From NCBI GenBank assembly GCA_017463145.1, contig JAFTPR010000007.1, positions 1-64,000 on the forward strand: a DNA stretch of 64,000 bases. Direction: 5' to 3'. The DNA is from Clostridia bacterium. Its GTDB lineage: Bacteria > Bacillota > Clostridia > Christensenellales > Borkfalkiaceae. Below are positions 8,783 through 17,845 of the stretch, piece after piece. Every line of letters starts with the position of its first letter. Position 1 is the first letter of the stretch. Both the position numbers and the translations under genes were made by a program. Below the pieces are notes generated by a model. That model made no database searches, was not told the origin of the DNA, and saw only the letters and a list, made by a program, of their open reading frames with translations.

Positions 8783-10315
8783 TCAATCCACTTCCGCATT
8801 ACCGCTATACGCGCGGTAAGAAATCGCCTCGTACACGTGCTCGGGCAAAATATTCTCGCTCATATCGAGGTCGGCAATCGTCCTTGCTACCTTTAATATA
8901 CGCGAACGGGCGCGTACGGATAATTGCAACCGCTCGAACGCTTCTTTGAGCGCATCTTCGCTTTCGTTGTCTAGCTTGCAATATTCCCGAATTTCCCGTT
9001 CCGTCATCTCGGCATTCACACGCACGTTGCAGCCGTCAAAACGGTTGCGCTGAATTTTTCTTGCGGCGTCCGCTCTCGCCTTGACTGTTGCGCTCGTTTC
9101 TCCCTGTTTTTCGGAGATAAGCTCGTCATATTCAACGCCGTCCACTTCCACTTGGATATCAATTCTATCCAAAAGCGGACCGGATACGCGGGCGCGATAC
9201 TTTTTAATATCCGCCGCCGAGCAGGTACAACGCCGCTTTTCGCTGCCGTAATTGCCGCAAGGGCAAGGGTTCATACTCGCGCAAAGCATAAACGAGGCGG
9301 GATACGTCACCGTTCCCCCTGCGCGGGAAATCGTGATTACGCCGTCCTCTAAGGGTTGGCGGAGCGACTCCAACGTAGAACGCTTATATTCGGGCAACTC
9401 GTCCAAAAACAGCACGCCGCCGTGCGCAAGGCTAATTTCCCCAGGATGTACCGCCCTGTTTCCGCCGCCGCAAAGCGAAACGGTTGTCGCCGTATGATGT
9501 GGACTTCTGAACGGGCGTTGCGTAACAATCCCCGATTCTCCTAGCGTACCCGCCACGGAGTGTATTTTCGTAATCTCCAACGCTTCCTCAAATTGCATAT
9601 CGGGAAGCACGGAGGGTATGGCGCGCGCAAGCATTGTTTTGCCGCTTCCCGGAGGTCCTACGAACAGGATATTGTGTCCGCCCGCAACAGCCACCTCCAA
9701 TGCGCGTTTGGCAATCGCCTGTCCTTTTACAAAGGACATATCGTACGCGCTTTCCGCCTTTTTAGAAAAAGAAACAAAGTTTTCGGGCTGTACCGCTTCC
9801 AATTTGCGTACGCCCGTCAAATGTTCAAGTACCTCTTTCAGCGTTTTCGCAGGATACACGTTCACGCCGCAGATATACCCCGCCTCCTTGCGGTTGTCGT
9901 ACGGAATAACAAAGTCCGTAAAACCCTTATCTCGCGCGGAAATGAGCGCGGGCAATACGCCCGTAACGGGGCGCAGTTCGCCTGAAAGCGCCAACTCGCC
10001 CAGAAACACGACGTTTTCCGTTTTCGCGCGCAACTCCCCAAACGCAAGCAATATACTCACCGCCACAGGCAAATCGAGCGCAGAACCCTCTTTTTTTACG
10101 TAAGCAGGCGCAAGGTTGACGGTTATTTTATGCGTGGGAAATTCAACGCCGCTGTTTTTTACAGCGCTTCTGACGCGTTCTTTCGATTCCTTTACCGCCG
10201 TGTCCGGCAGACCTACGATTTCATACGAGGGCAAGCCTCTCGAAACGTCTGCCTCCACCGTGACGGGCACGCCGTCCAGCCCCGACAAAGCGTAGCTTTT
10301 TACCTTTGCAATCAT
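8783..10315 (-). CDS. comM: ComM/YifB-family AAA+ ATPase (Mg-chelatase-related)
   Basis: A protein of about 510 residues with an N-terminal Lon-protease-like fold, an AAA+ core with Walker A GPPGSGKTMLARA (near residue 220), a Walker B in GGVLFLDELPEY, a cysteine group CPCGNYG…CTC, and the C-terminal Mg-chelatase domain. In Vibrio, ComM is a hexameric helicase that promotes branch migration during natural transformation. The start is taken as the ATG that gives MIAKVKSYALSG, the usual family N-terminus. An in-frame GTG two codons upstream is also possible. It is the first gene of the core operon, behind a good promoter. Confidence 0.93.
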   Translation of the reverse strand: MIAKVKSYALSGLDGVPVTVEADVSRGLPSYEIVGLPDTAVKESKERVRSAVKNSGVEFPTHKITVNLAPAYVKKEGSALDLPVAVSILLAFGELRAKTENVVFLGELALSGELRPVTGVLPALISARDKGFTDFVIPYDNRKEAGYICGVNVYPAKTLKEVLEHLTGVRKLEAVQPENFVSFSKKAESAYDMSFVKGQAIAKRALEVAVAGGHNILFVGPPGSGKTMLARAIPSVLPDMQFEEALEITKIHSVAGTLGESGIVTQRPFRSPHHTATTVSLCGGGNRAVHPGEISLAHGGVLFLDELPEYKRSTLESLRQPLEDGVITISRAGGTVTYPASFMLCASMNPCPCGNYGSEKRRCTCSAADIKKYRARVSGPLLDRIDIQVEVDGVEYDELISEKQGETSATVKARADAARKIQRNRFDGCNVRVNAEMTEREIREYCKLDNESEDALKEAFERLQLSVRARSRILKVARTIADLDMSENILPEHVYEAISYRAYSGNAEVD

Positions 10316-10349
10316 TGCCACTTACTTCCTTATATATATTCCCCACATT

Positions 10350-10378
10350 ATTTTACCTTAAACAGGAAAAAAAGTAAA
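10350..10378 (-). promoter_or_regulatory. Promoter of the comM–dprA–topA–trmFO–hslVU–hisS–trxA operon
   Basis: TTTACT and TAAAAT are spaced by 17 bases on the minus strand, about 30 bases before the comM ribosome binding site. It lies just downstream of the rplS terminator, so the following genes form an independent unit. Confidence 0.7.
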
Positions 10379-10399
10379 GAGAATTTTATGCGTTACAAG

Positions 10400-10435
10400 A
10401 AAAAAAACAAGCTCGCCGTTGACTTTGGGCAAGCT
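10400..10435 (-). terminator. Rho-independent terminator after rplS
   Basis: An 8-bp stem AGCTTGCC/GGCGAGCT (one T·G pair) with a 10-base loop is followed by TG and eight T on the minus strand. It isolates rplS from comM. Confidence 0.88.
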
Positions 10436-10460
10436 CGCTCTTCCGAATACGTAATCCGAT

Positions 10461-10805
10461 TTAAATTTTTTGCTTGACTTTGGCAGCTTTGCCCGTCAAA
10501 CCGCGCAGATAATACAGCTTCGCTCTTCTTACCTTACCGCGTCTTACGACCGTAATGGACGCAATTTTCGGGGAGTGAAGAGGATACGTTTTTTCTACGC
10601 CCACGCCGTAAGAAATATGGCGTACGGTGAAGGTTTCCGAAATCCCGCCGTTCTTCTTTGCGATTACGACGCCCTCGAAGTTCTGGATTCTTTCCTTGCC
10701 GCCTTCGATAATCTTGTAGCCGACCTTAACCGTATCGCCTACCTCGAAAGAGGGAACTTCGGATTTCAGATTTTCCGCGTTGATGGCTTCAATCAATCCT
10801 TTCAT
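10461..10805 (-). CDS. rplS: Large-subunit ribosomal protein L19
   Basis: A 114-residue ribosomal protein at the 30S–50S interface. [26 protein letters not shown] and the [16 protein letters not shown]-terminal segment are diagnostic, and the length is typical. GGAGG lies 11 bases before the ATG. It is monocistronic, between a consensus promoter with a hairpin-containing leader and its own terminator. In Bacillus rplS is also near dprA–topA, so this end of the block keeps ancestral order. Confidence 0.98.
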   Translation of the reverse strand: MKGLIEAINAENLKSEVPSFEVGDTVKVGYKIIEGGKERIQNFEGVVIAKKNGGISETFTVRHISYGVGVEKTYPLHSPKIASITVVRRGKVRRAKLYYLRGLTGKAAKVKQKI

Positions 10806-10849
10806 TTCAGACTTTACCTCCGTTATTTACGAAACGTTCTTAACCCGCT

Positions 10850-10868
10850 GTATTGCTCCTCGCAATAC
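10850..10868 (-). promoter_or_regulatory. Hairpin in rplS 5' leader, candidate L19 autoregulatory element
   Basis: The roughly 95-base leader of rplS contains a perfect 7-bp hairpin GTATTGC–GAGGA–GCAATAC. Its loop carries a Shine-Dalgarno-like GAGGA. L19 leader RNAs that bind the ribosomal protein are known in low-GC Gram-positives. That this is one is an inference from position and hairpin only. Confidence 0.5.
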
Positions 10869-10905
10869 CCAAAAAAAGGCAGAGGAACGCTCGAAGTCAA
10901 CGCCT

Positions 10906-10934
10906 ATTATATACTATTTAAAAGAGTTTGGCAA
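10906..10934 (-). promoter_or_regulatory. Promoter of rplS
   Basis: TTGCCA, a 17-base spacer and TATAAT on the minus strand, about 100 bases before the rplS start. Confidence 0.85.
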
Positions 10935-10987
10935 GCGTTTTTGCGTGTTTTTTTACTTTTTCTTTAAAAATTTCCACGCTTTTTCGG

Positions 10988-11016
10988 TTGACAAAAACGT
11001 CGCTTCTGCATATAAT
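10988..11016 (+). promoter_or_regulatory. Promoter of the cation-efflux gene
   Basis: Perfect TTGACA (10988-10993), 17-base spacer and TATAAT (11011-11016) on the plus strand. It is divergent from the rplS promoter, with about 55 bases between the two -35 boxes. Confidence 0.9.
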
Positions 11017-11042
11017 GAGGTTATATTGCATTGAGGTATACT

Positions 11043-12209
11043 ATGACAAAATTTCTTATCAACGCTTTTATCGGCAAAAACGCCGACGTATCGGATGCAA
11101 AAGTGCGCTCGAAATACGCCTCGCTTGCGGGCGGCGTGGGCATACTTTTGAACGTCCTGCTCTTTGCAGGCAAGCTCACGCTCGGTATTTTATCCGCATC
11201 CGTTGCCATTATCGCCGACGCCTTCAACAATATTTCGGATGCAGGCTCGTCCCTGATTGCCTTAATCGGCTTCCGCTTGGCTTCCAAGCCCGTCGATAAG
11301 GAACACCCCTTGGGACACGGCAGAATGGAGTACGTTTCGGGCTTTATCGTCGATATGCTTATCATTTTGGTCGGGTTCGAGCTGTTCAAAAGCTCGCTTG
11401 ATAAAATCTTATCCCCCACGCTTCCCACCGTCGGCAACGCAACGTTGCTTTTACTCAGCATAGCCATTTTGGTAAAAGTGTGGCTGTTTTTCTTCTATCG
11501 CAAGATCGGGAAAACGATCAACGCCGCGGCAATCAAAGCTTCCGCAACGGACAGCTTAACGGACTGTATTGCCACCGCGCTCGTACTCATCTCCGCGCTC
11601 GTCGCACGTTTTTTCCAAGTTGCCGTAGACGGGTACGTAGGTATCCTCGTTGCGCTGTTCATTGCGTACACGGGTATCCGCGCCGCCAAAGAAACGATCG
11701 ATTTATTACTTGGTTCTACGCCCGATCCCGCCTTTATTAAGGATATTTACGAATTCACGAAAAACTATCCCCGTATCGTGGGCATACACGACGTAATGGT
11801 ACACGATTACGGCGTGGGCAGACAAATCGTTTCCTTTCACGCGGAAGTACCCTCCGATTCAGACATCAATATCGCGCACGAGGAAGTGGATAAATTGGAA
11901 AAGGATATGCGGGAAAAATTCGGCTGTATCGTAACGGTACACCTCGATCCGCTCGTGGTAAACGACCCGCTTGTCAACGAACTGAAAGCACTTGCCGAAA
12001 CCTCCGCAAGGGAAGTAAACGAAGGGCTGACCATTCACGATTTCCGTATGACCAAGGGAGAAACGAATATCAACCTTATTTTCGACCTGCTTTTGCCCGC
12101 CGATTGCCCGCTCACCGCCGTTCAAGCGGAAAAGGCAGTTAGCGCAAAAATACGGGAGGCAAACGGGCATTGTTCTTGCGTAATCAATGCGGAATATCCG
12201 TTTGTGTAA
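11043..12209 (+). CDS. Cation diffusion facilitator (CDF) family metal exporter
   Basis: A 388-residue membrane antiporter that exports divalent metals (zinc, iron, manganese or cobalt; the substrate cannot be fixed) in exchange for protons. The transmembrane half holds IADAFNNISDAGSS (metal-site D residues), the HPLGHGRMEYVSGFI loop and DSLTDCIATA. The C-terminal cytoplasmic half, about residues 205-388, is the CDF dimerisation domain with IHDVMVHDYG and extends further than in minimal family members. An in-frame TTG lies four codons upstream, but the ATG is preceded by TGAGG at good spacing. It is the only plus-strand gene, monocistronic, with its own promoter and terminator. Confidence 0.93.
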   Translation: MTKFLINAFIGKNADVSDAKVRSKYASLAGGVGILLNVLLFAGKLTLGILSASVAIIADAFNNISDAGSSLIALIGFRLASKPVDKEHPLGHGRMEYVSGFIVDMLIILVGFELFKSSLDKILSPTLPTVGNATLLLLSIAILVKVWLFFFYRKIGKTINAAAIKASATDSLTDCIATALVLISALVARFFQVAVDGYVGILVALFIAYTGIRAAKETIDLLLGSTPDPAFIKDIYEFTKNYPRIVGIHDVMVHDYGVGRQIVSFHAEVPSDSDINIAHEEVDKLEKDMREKFGCIVTVHLDPLVVNDPLVNELKALAETSAREVNEGLTIHDFRMTKGETNINLIFDLLLPADCPLTAVQAEKAVSAKIREANGHCSCVINAEYPFV

Positions 12210-12213
12210 CAGA

Positions 12214-12256
12214 AAAAACGGTTGCGGCGTAGCGAATTTCGCTACGCCGCTTTTTT
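12214..12256. terminator. Bidirectional rho-independent terminator
   Basis: A 12-bp GC-rich stem GCGGCGTAGCGA/TCGCTACGCCGC with a 3-base loop is flanked by six T on one side and six A on the other. It can stop both the plus-strand CDF gene and the minus-strand glycan operon that ends at 12271. Confidence 0.95.
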
Positions 12257-12270
12257 ATGTACCATACGTT

Positions 12271-14157
12271 TTATTTATGCGCTTTATTCAAGCCGAGTAC
12301 GTTGTAATAATAGATAGGCATAGCGCTCCAACCGTGGCAAAGACTGCCTGCTTTATCGAAATCGTCACCGCCCTTTTCCGTTTCCCAAAAGCTCGTCGCG
12401 CCCTTTTTGAGCATTGCGGTATACCGCTTTTCAATATCCTGCAAAATGTAATCCTCATACCCGCCTATGGAAAGCAAAGCGTCGTAGAGCACGGAACGCA
12501 TGGAAAGCGTTGCGGTAATCATATTTTCGTCCGTGAGGCATTTATGCGCAAGTGCCTTTCCGCCCAACCCGATCAAGATAGCGTACGCATTGCCAAGCTG
12601 AGAATACCGCTTATCCGCCGTCGTCAAAACGTATACGCCCTTTTCTCTGTCGAAAAAGGTATTTTTAATCGCCTCGTACGTAGCGGAATAATCGATTTGC
12701 CCGCCAAAACTCTCGTTATACAGCTTCATCATATACACGTACGCACAGTTGAGGATAAGATCGTACTCCTTTTTATGCTCGCTTGCAGTAGAACGCGCCG
12801 TTTCCCATGCCTTGTCGCTCCCCTCGCTCCACTCGTAAAAATTCCAATACGGGTAGGGCAGGGTCGGGATTAACCCGTTTGCATCACGAAGCCTTGTAAA
12901 CAACTCGGCGATTTTTTTCACCGTCTGCCCCACCTCGGCTTTGATGCTTTCGTCACCCGTATGACGCAAATATTCGTGTACTTGCAGAATATAATTGAGG
13001 GTGAAAAACGGAATTGTCAAACGCTCGCGCGTGGGGAAGCAGATATCGAGCATACCGTTTTCCCGTTGGTTTTTGCCAATCAACAGAAGATTGGCGCGTT
13101 GATACTCAAAGCCCTCGAACGCATAGTACCCGCAAAGCATTTGATTACGGCTGTCAAAAACGTACAAGCCCTGTTCACGCCAAGGACAATCCTCGTAGTG
13201 CTCATGCATACAGCAACGCAACGTATGCACGCAAACGTCGTAAATTTTTTGCTTCTTTTTATCGAGAAATTTCGCCTTTTTGCGCTTGACGGGATACAAT
13301 ACGGGGCGAATCCCCGCATACTTTATCCGCAACGGCTCTTCGCAGAAAATCTCCAAATATCTCCCCGCAAAACGTCGCAAATAATTGGAAAAGCAGTTTC
13401 TTCCCTCCCGCGCTTCTATTTCAAAACTGAAATCCCGCCCGCCGACAATGCGGCGCACGCAACCGTCGTCGAGGTGTTCTCCGTACGCAATCAGCACAGT
13501 CTGTTTTTTGGGACTGACAAAATCGAGATCGATAAACCCCGCGGTTTCTTGACCCATATCGACAAGAATGGATTTCTTGCCGTATTTTACGCCGATTTTG
13601 GGGCGTTTCCCAAGAATAAGGTGTTTAATCGTCCGCTTATGTAATTCGTAATTTTTGCCCGTTTCTCGGCTTTTTTCGTACCGTTTTTCCACGTCTTGCG
13701 TATTGTCGTAGAAAAAGCTGTACCCAAGCTGCGACGTAATGCGTTTGCAATATCCGTTTTTGTACTCCGTCATTTGGCGGGAAAGCGTGTTTTCGTTGCT
13801 GAAACAAATCCTTTCGCCCTCTTGCGATACCTCGAAACACACGCCTGCGTCGTCGCCGTAATAACTGAAATTCGTTTCCCCCAAATACCACACGACGATA
13901 CGCAACGTATTCTCCCCTTTTTTACAAAAACGAGAGATGTCCCGTTCGTCGTAATTTTTGTACTGCGGGTAGTCCGCGCATTGGAAAAAGAGCGCAAGTT
14001 TCCCGTTGACGAATACGTTATAAAAACCGTCGCAAGCAATACGCAAGCGCACGTTCTTCTTTTTTACTATGGAAAACGAGCCGACAAACTCGCCGTACTC
14101 GTCCTTTTCCTCTTTTTTGGAAAGCCAAATCCATTTTCCTTTCGTGATAGCATTCAT
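12271..14157 (-). CDS. GH78-like (alpha-L-rhamnosidase-type) glycoside hydrolase, cytoplasmic
   Basis: A 628-residue protein resembling alpha-L-rhamnosidases. The N-terminal beta-sandwich region (about 1-290) begins GKWIWL and contains FYNVFVNGKLALF, as in rhamnosidase accessory domains. The (alpha/alpha)6 barrel follows, with D323-C-P-W-R-E328, the family signature near the catalytic region. No signal peptide or membrane segment is present, so it is expected in the cytoplasm. It is the last gene of the second glycan operon, six bases after the ligase-like gene. No rhamnose synthesis genes are seen in the window, so the true substrate is open. A role in editing or recycling glycan intermediates is only a guess. 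Confidence 0.75.
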   Translation of the reverse strand: MNAITKGKWIWLSKKEEKDEYGEFVGSFSIVKKKNVRLRIACDGFYNVFVNGKLALFFQCADYPQYKNYDERDISRFCKKGENTLRIVVWYLGETNFSYYGDDAGVCFEVSQEGERICFSNENTLSRQMTEYKNGYCKRITSQLGYSFFYDNTQDVEKRYEKSRETGKNYELHKRTIKHLILGKRPKIGVKYGKKSILVDMGQETAGFIDLDFVSPKKQTVLIAYGEHLDDGCVRRIVGGRDFSFEIEAREGRNCFSNYLRRFAGRYLEIFCEEPLRIKYAGIRPVLYPVKRKKAKFLDKKKQKIYDVCVHTLRCCMHEHYEDCPWREQGLYVFDSRNQMLCGYYAFEGFEYQRANLLLIGKNQRENGMLDICFPTRERLTIPFFTLNYILQVHEYLRHTGDESIKAEVGQTVKKIAELFTRLRDANGLIPTLPYPYWNFYEWSEGSDKAWETARSTASEHKKEYDLILNCAYVYMMKLYNESFGGQIDYSATYEAIKNTFFDREKGVYVLTTADKRYSQLGNAYAILIGLGGKALAHKCLTDENMITATLSMRSVLYDALLSIGGYEDYILQDIEKRYTAMLKKGATSFWETEKGGDDFDKAGSLCHGWSAMPIYYYNVLGLNKAHK

Positions 14158-14162
14158 AGCAT

Positions 14163-15581
14163 TTAACCAAGCAGGTTTTTAGGCGTTTCGCACACCCGTT
14201 TCAAGGGAAGAATTGCTTCGTCCAATCGAATTTCCTGCATAACAAACAATAACACGGCAAGCACCTCGAAAGGAACGGGACAAAATTCCCCGGGGTTTAC
14301 CTGCGACATCAGCAAAATTCCAAGATACGAAATTCCGAGCACAAGCGACCAACCGCTTGCCTTTTTCAAGGAAAGACGGAAGCGCAGATAGATATTGAAA
14401 CCGTAGCCTAAGATGCCGACAAGCCCCATACTGCCAAGCACTTGCGAACTCATCATATGATACCAAGCCATCGTACCCGCCTTACGGTATTCGCCGTAAG
14501 CAATCGTATCGTCGAGAATACCCGAACCGACGAAGGGATTGGCAAAGAAGCGATCCACCGCTTGCAACATCATTACCCACCTGTCCGTACCGTCGATTGC
14601 GTCCTCTTTGAGCAATCTGTTCACAATAATATCCGCGATTTTCGAGCCGAGCGCCAGCAAAATCAGCCCCGCCGCCATTAAACAAATACCGAAACGGACT
14701 TTGAAATTCCGTTTATCCAAAGACATCCAATACACCGCGCACACGGCAAATTCCACCGCGCCGAACAAAAGCCCGCCGCGCGAACCCGTGGCGCAGGTCG
14801 CCCCAAAAAATACGAGCGTACCGATTGCAAACCATTGATTGCGTTTAATAAGAAACAGCGGGAAAGGCATTGCAAACATCAGCATTGTGGAAACGTTGTT
14901 CCGAGAAAAACCGTTTGCGTACGGATAATTGGGAAAGCCGATCAAAGGACGGATATACCCGAGGGCAATCATCAATACGCAAAGCGCACCCATCAGCGAC
15001 ATAGAAACGGCGAACCGTTCACGCAAGTCGTATTTACGGCTTTGGGCGTATTCCGATTTCATTACGAAATACGCAACAATCATACCCAATCCCAAGCCGA
15101 AATAATAATACGCGCCTTTAAAATAATCCATAAACGTATAGTTACCCACGCCGCCGATGAGCAGAGCAATCGATACGGCGCAAAGCCCGTATATGCTTTC
15201 GCCGACGAAATATTTCTTTTTATATACGACGAAATGGAACACCACACACGCAACGATCAACGGGGCAAACGGGATATATTGTATAAACGTGTTAAACGAA
15301 TTATAGCAGTTCGTCGTGAACGTCGATACAAGCAGGAATGGCAAAAACGTAGGCAAAATATCGTCGCATACGAGCAAAATCACACCGAGAATCGCTACGA
15401 ACGCTATCGCGCCGTATACCTCTTGATGCGCAATAACGAATGCCATTGCCGCCAACGTGATTGCCGCGTATGAAATGTAACTGTCAAAGAACCGACGGGC
15501 GCTTTTTAACAAGCCCTCGGTCTTTACCGAGAACTTGTCCAAAATTGCATCCAACCGATTCGTACGTGCTACCGCTTGCAT
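14163..15581 (-). CDS. O-antigen ligase / polymerase-family membrane protein
   Basis: About 472 residues with some ten or more hydrophobic spans in the C-terminal four-fifths. The segment GSRGGLLFGAVEFAV and the later loop with GSG…YHMMSSQVLGSMGL are typical of the Wzy_C / WaaL-type family, which joins or polymerises undecaprenyl-linked glycans outside the membrane. The ATG is preferred because AGGAG and AAGG lie upstream. An in-frame TTG 12 codons earlier overlaps capG. The operon has another Wzy-like gene further upstream, so this one may be a ligase that attaches the finished chain to a carrier. That split is inference. Confidence 0.8.
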   Translation of the reverse strand: MQAVARTNRLDAILDKFSVKTEGLLKSARRFFDSYISYAAITLAAMAFVIAHQEVYGAIAFVAILGVILLVCDDILPTFLPFLLVSTFTTNCYNSFNTFIQYIPFAPLIVACVVFHFVVYKKKYFVGESIYGLCAVSIALLIGGVGNYTFMDYFKGAYYYFGLGLGMIVAYFVMKSEYAQSRKYDLRERFAVSMSLMGALCVLMIALGYIRPLIGFPNYPYANGFSRNNVSTMLMFAMPFPLFLIKRNQWFAIGTLVFFGATCATGSRGGLLFGAVEFAVCAVYWMSLDKRNFKVRFGICLMAAGLILLALGSKIADIIVNRLLKEDAIDGTDRWVMMLQAVDRFFANPFVGSGILDDTIAYGEYRKAGTMAWYHMMSSQVLGSMGLVGILGYGFNIYLRFRLSLKKASGWSLVLGISYLGILLMSQVNPGEFCPVPFEVLAVLLFVMQEIRLDEAILPLKRVCETPKNLLG

Positions 15582-15601
15582 AAAAAACCTTGCTCCTCTT
15601 T

Positions 15602-16786
15602 TTAGAATTTTCTCCAAACCATTTTATCCACGACGCCCGTATAAGACTGAATGATTTTTACGACCTTGGTGGAAACGTTCTCCTCCACGTAATCGGGCAC
15701 GGGAATCCCGTTTTGCCCATCGTCGTTGAGCGATACCGCCGTTTCTACCGCTTGCAACAGCGAGTTTTCGTCGATACCCGCCAAAATGAAGCAAGCCTTA
15801 TCAAGCGCTTCGGGGCGTTCCGTGCTTGTGCGGATACACACCGCAGGGAACGGCTTGCCAAGCGAAGTGAAGAAACTGCTCTCTTCGGGAAGCGTACCGC
15901 TGTCCGACACGACGGCAAACGCATTCATTTGCAGGTTGTTGTAGTCGTGGAAGCCCAAAGGTTCGTGCCGAATGACCCGCTTATCCAATACAAACCCGCT
16001 TTTTTCGAGACGGTTTCTGCTTCTGGGATGGCAGGAATATAAAATGGGCATATCGTATTTTTCCGCAATTTTGTTGATTGCGTTAAACAGAGAAAGGAAG
16101 TTCTTTTCCGTGTCGATATTTTCCTCTCTATGCGCAGAAAGGAGGATATATTTTTTCTTTTGCAAGCCCAATCTTTGCAGAATATCGCTCTTTTCGATAT
16201 CCGCAAGATTTTTGTGCAATACCTCTGCCATCGGCGAACCCGTCACGTACGTACGTTCCTTGGGCAAACCGCAATCGGCAAGATATCTTCTTGCGTGCTC
16301 GGAATAAGCGAGGTTCACGTCCGAAATGATATCGACGATACGGCGGTTCGTTTCCTCGGGCAAACACTCGTCCTTGCATCTATTCCCCGCTTCCATATGG
16401 AAAATAGGGATATGCAAGCGCTTTGCGGGAATGGCAGAAAGGCAGGAATTGGTGTCGCCGAGGATTAAAAGCGCGTCCGGCTTACAAGCCGCCATCAACT
16501 TGTACGAACAGTTGATGATATTCCCCACCGTTGCGCCGAGGTCGTCGCCAACGGCGTCCATATACACTTCGGGATCGTCCAATTTGAGGTCACGGAAGAA
16601 TACGCCGTTTAAATTATAGTCATAATTCTGCCCCGTATGCGCCAAAATGCAATCGAAATACTTTCTGCACTTGTCGATAACCGCCGCCAAACGGATAATT
16701 TCGGGGCGCGTACCCACGATAATAAGTAATTTGAGCTTCCCGTTGTCTTTGAATTTTACGTTTGAATAGTCCAATCTGATATCCAC
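15602..16786 (-). CDS. capG: UDP-FucNAc-forming 2-epimerase (CapG/FnlC/WbjD type)
   Basis: A 394-residue non-hydrolysing UDP-HexNAc 2-epimerase-fold protein. It has IIVGTRPEIIRL at about residue 22, HTGQNYDYNLNGVFF, GDTNSCLSA, MEAGNRCKDECLPEETNRR and a late SDSGTLPEES segment. These match the CapG/FnlC branch, which converts UDP-N-acetyl-L-pneumosamine to UDP-N-acetyl-L-fucosamine, rather than WecB (a WecB homologue is present elsewhere in the window). The start is GTG with AAAGGAG at good spacing, directly after the acyltransferase stop. Together with capE and capF it completes the UDP-L-FucNAc pathway. The inserted acyltransferase gene separates it from them. Confidence 0.9.
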   Translation of the reverse strand: MDIRLDYSNVKFKDNGKLKLLIIVGTRPEIIRLAAVIDKCRKYFDCILAHTGQNYDYNLNGVFFRDLKLDDPEVYMDAVGDDLGATVGNIINCSYKLMAACKPDALLILGDTNSCLSAIPAKRLHIPIFHMEAGNRCKDECLPEETNRRIVDIISDVNLAYSEHARRYLADCGLPKERTYVTGSPMAEVLHKNLADIEKSDILQRLGLQKKKYILLSAHREENIDTEKNFLSLFNAINKIAEKYDMPILYSCHPRSRNRLEKSGFVLDKRVIRHEPLGFHDYNNLQMNAFAVVSDSGTLPEESSFFTSLGKPFPAVCIRTSTERPEALDKACFILAGIDENSLLQAVETAVSLNDDGQNGIPVPDYVEENVSTKVVKIIQSYTGVVDKMVWRKF

Positions 16787-16789
16787 GAT

Positions 16790-17836
16790 TTAACTTCTCC
16801 TTTTGCCGAATAATTCGGGCATAAATTTATTTATAAATAAAACAATTACCGTTTCTATAAGCATTAGCGCAAAAAATGCGCACCAATACCGTATGTAAGG
16901 GGCGGCTTCCTGCAAAAAACGTATTCTGGCAATAATCAAATTTAATACCACCCGCACCGAAAAATGCGTCACGAATACAATCATGGAATTTTGCCCGAAA
17001 AACCGCAAGATTGTATGTTCCCGTAAAAACATACTTATATCCAACGCGCACAAGCAACCCAATATCGCCGTGAAAATAAACATATATTTATTGCCGTAAT
17101 CGTTGATATACATTAAAATCGGTTTATTGTAATACGAAAGCACGATTGTCAACGGCAACAAGACGCACCCGATTCCGTGCAGCTTTTGCGTTTGCGCATA
17201 GTTTTCCACTACGCCGCCGATAAGCCAACCGAACGTACCGAATATTCCCGCGCCGAGAACCTGTTGAAAGATAGGAATCCCCTTATACGAACAAAGCAAG
17301 AAGCCCACCGTAAACACAACAAGCAAACCCGCCTTGGCATACGTTTTTCCGTGTTTGACGGAACAACTTGCAAATACCCGTTCCATGAGCCGATTACAGC
17401 CATACAACAGCAGTTGCATAAAAAATATCGTCCATATAAACCAAGAGGTAAACTTTCCCAGCCAATCGATATCCGCAAACGTTTTACTCTGCCGCCAAAG
17501 CACGTCGATAAACACTTCCACGAACACTTCGCACGCAACGTACACCAAAAGCGGCAACAGAATCGTCCAAATTTTCCGCACCAAAAACACAGAAAATTTT
17601 TTCTTGGCGGTTTTTTCAAACAGCAACCCCGAAACGAAAAAGAACAAGGGCATATGAAACGAGAGAATAAAACGGTTGATGGAATGATACGCTCCCGCCA
17701 CGTCGCCGATACAATGCCCAAGGCATACCAATAAAATGCCTATGCCTTTCATCACGTCGAGATAGGTTATGCGCGCCGCCTTTTTGTCAGCAAGCGTTTC
17801 CGTGTGTTTGCTTTCCGCTATCGTTTCCGTTTGCAT
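16790..17836 (-). CDS. Membrane O-acyltransferase (acyltransferase 3 family)
   Basis: A 348-residue protein with about ten membrane spans. The family start YLDVMKGIGILLVCLGH is followed by FILSFHMPLFFFVSGLLF, placing the conserved His and Arg-containing loops early. Such enzymes O-acetylate sugars of surface polysaccharides (OafA/WecH type), taking acetyl groups from the cytoplasmic side. It sits between capF and capG, so it probably decorates the same repeat unit. Which sugar and position is unknown. The first 25 residues are hydrophilic. Confidence 0.85.
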   Translation of the reverse strand: MQTETIAESKHTETLADKKAARITYLDVMKGIGILLVCLGHCIGDVAGAYHSINRFILSFHMPLFFFVSGLLFEKTAKKKFSVFLVRKIWTILLPLLVYVACEVFVEVFIDVLWRQSKTFADIDWLGKFTSWFIWTIFFMQLLLYGCNRLMERVFASCSVKHGKTYAKAGLLVVFTVGFLLCSYKGIPIFQQVLGAGIFGTFGWLIGGVVENYAQTQKLHGIGCVLLPLTIVLSYYNKPILMYINDYGNKYMFIFTAILGCLCALDISMFLREHTILRFFGQNSMIVFVTHFSVRVVLNLIIARIRFLQEAAPYIRYWCAFFALMLIETVIVLFINKFMPELFGKRRS

Positions 17837-17845
17837 ATATCCGCC

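Noticed and set aside
10411..10437. Direct repeat AAGCTCGC near the rplS end, considered as a repeat element
   Set aside because: It is explained by the two arms of the rplS terminator with a G·T pair.
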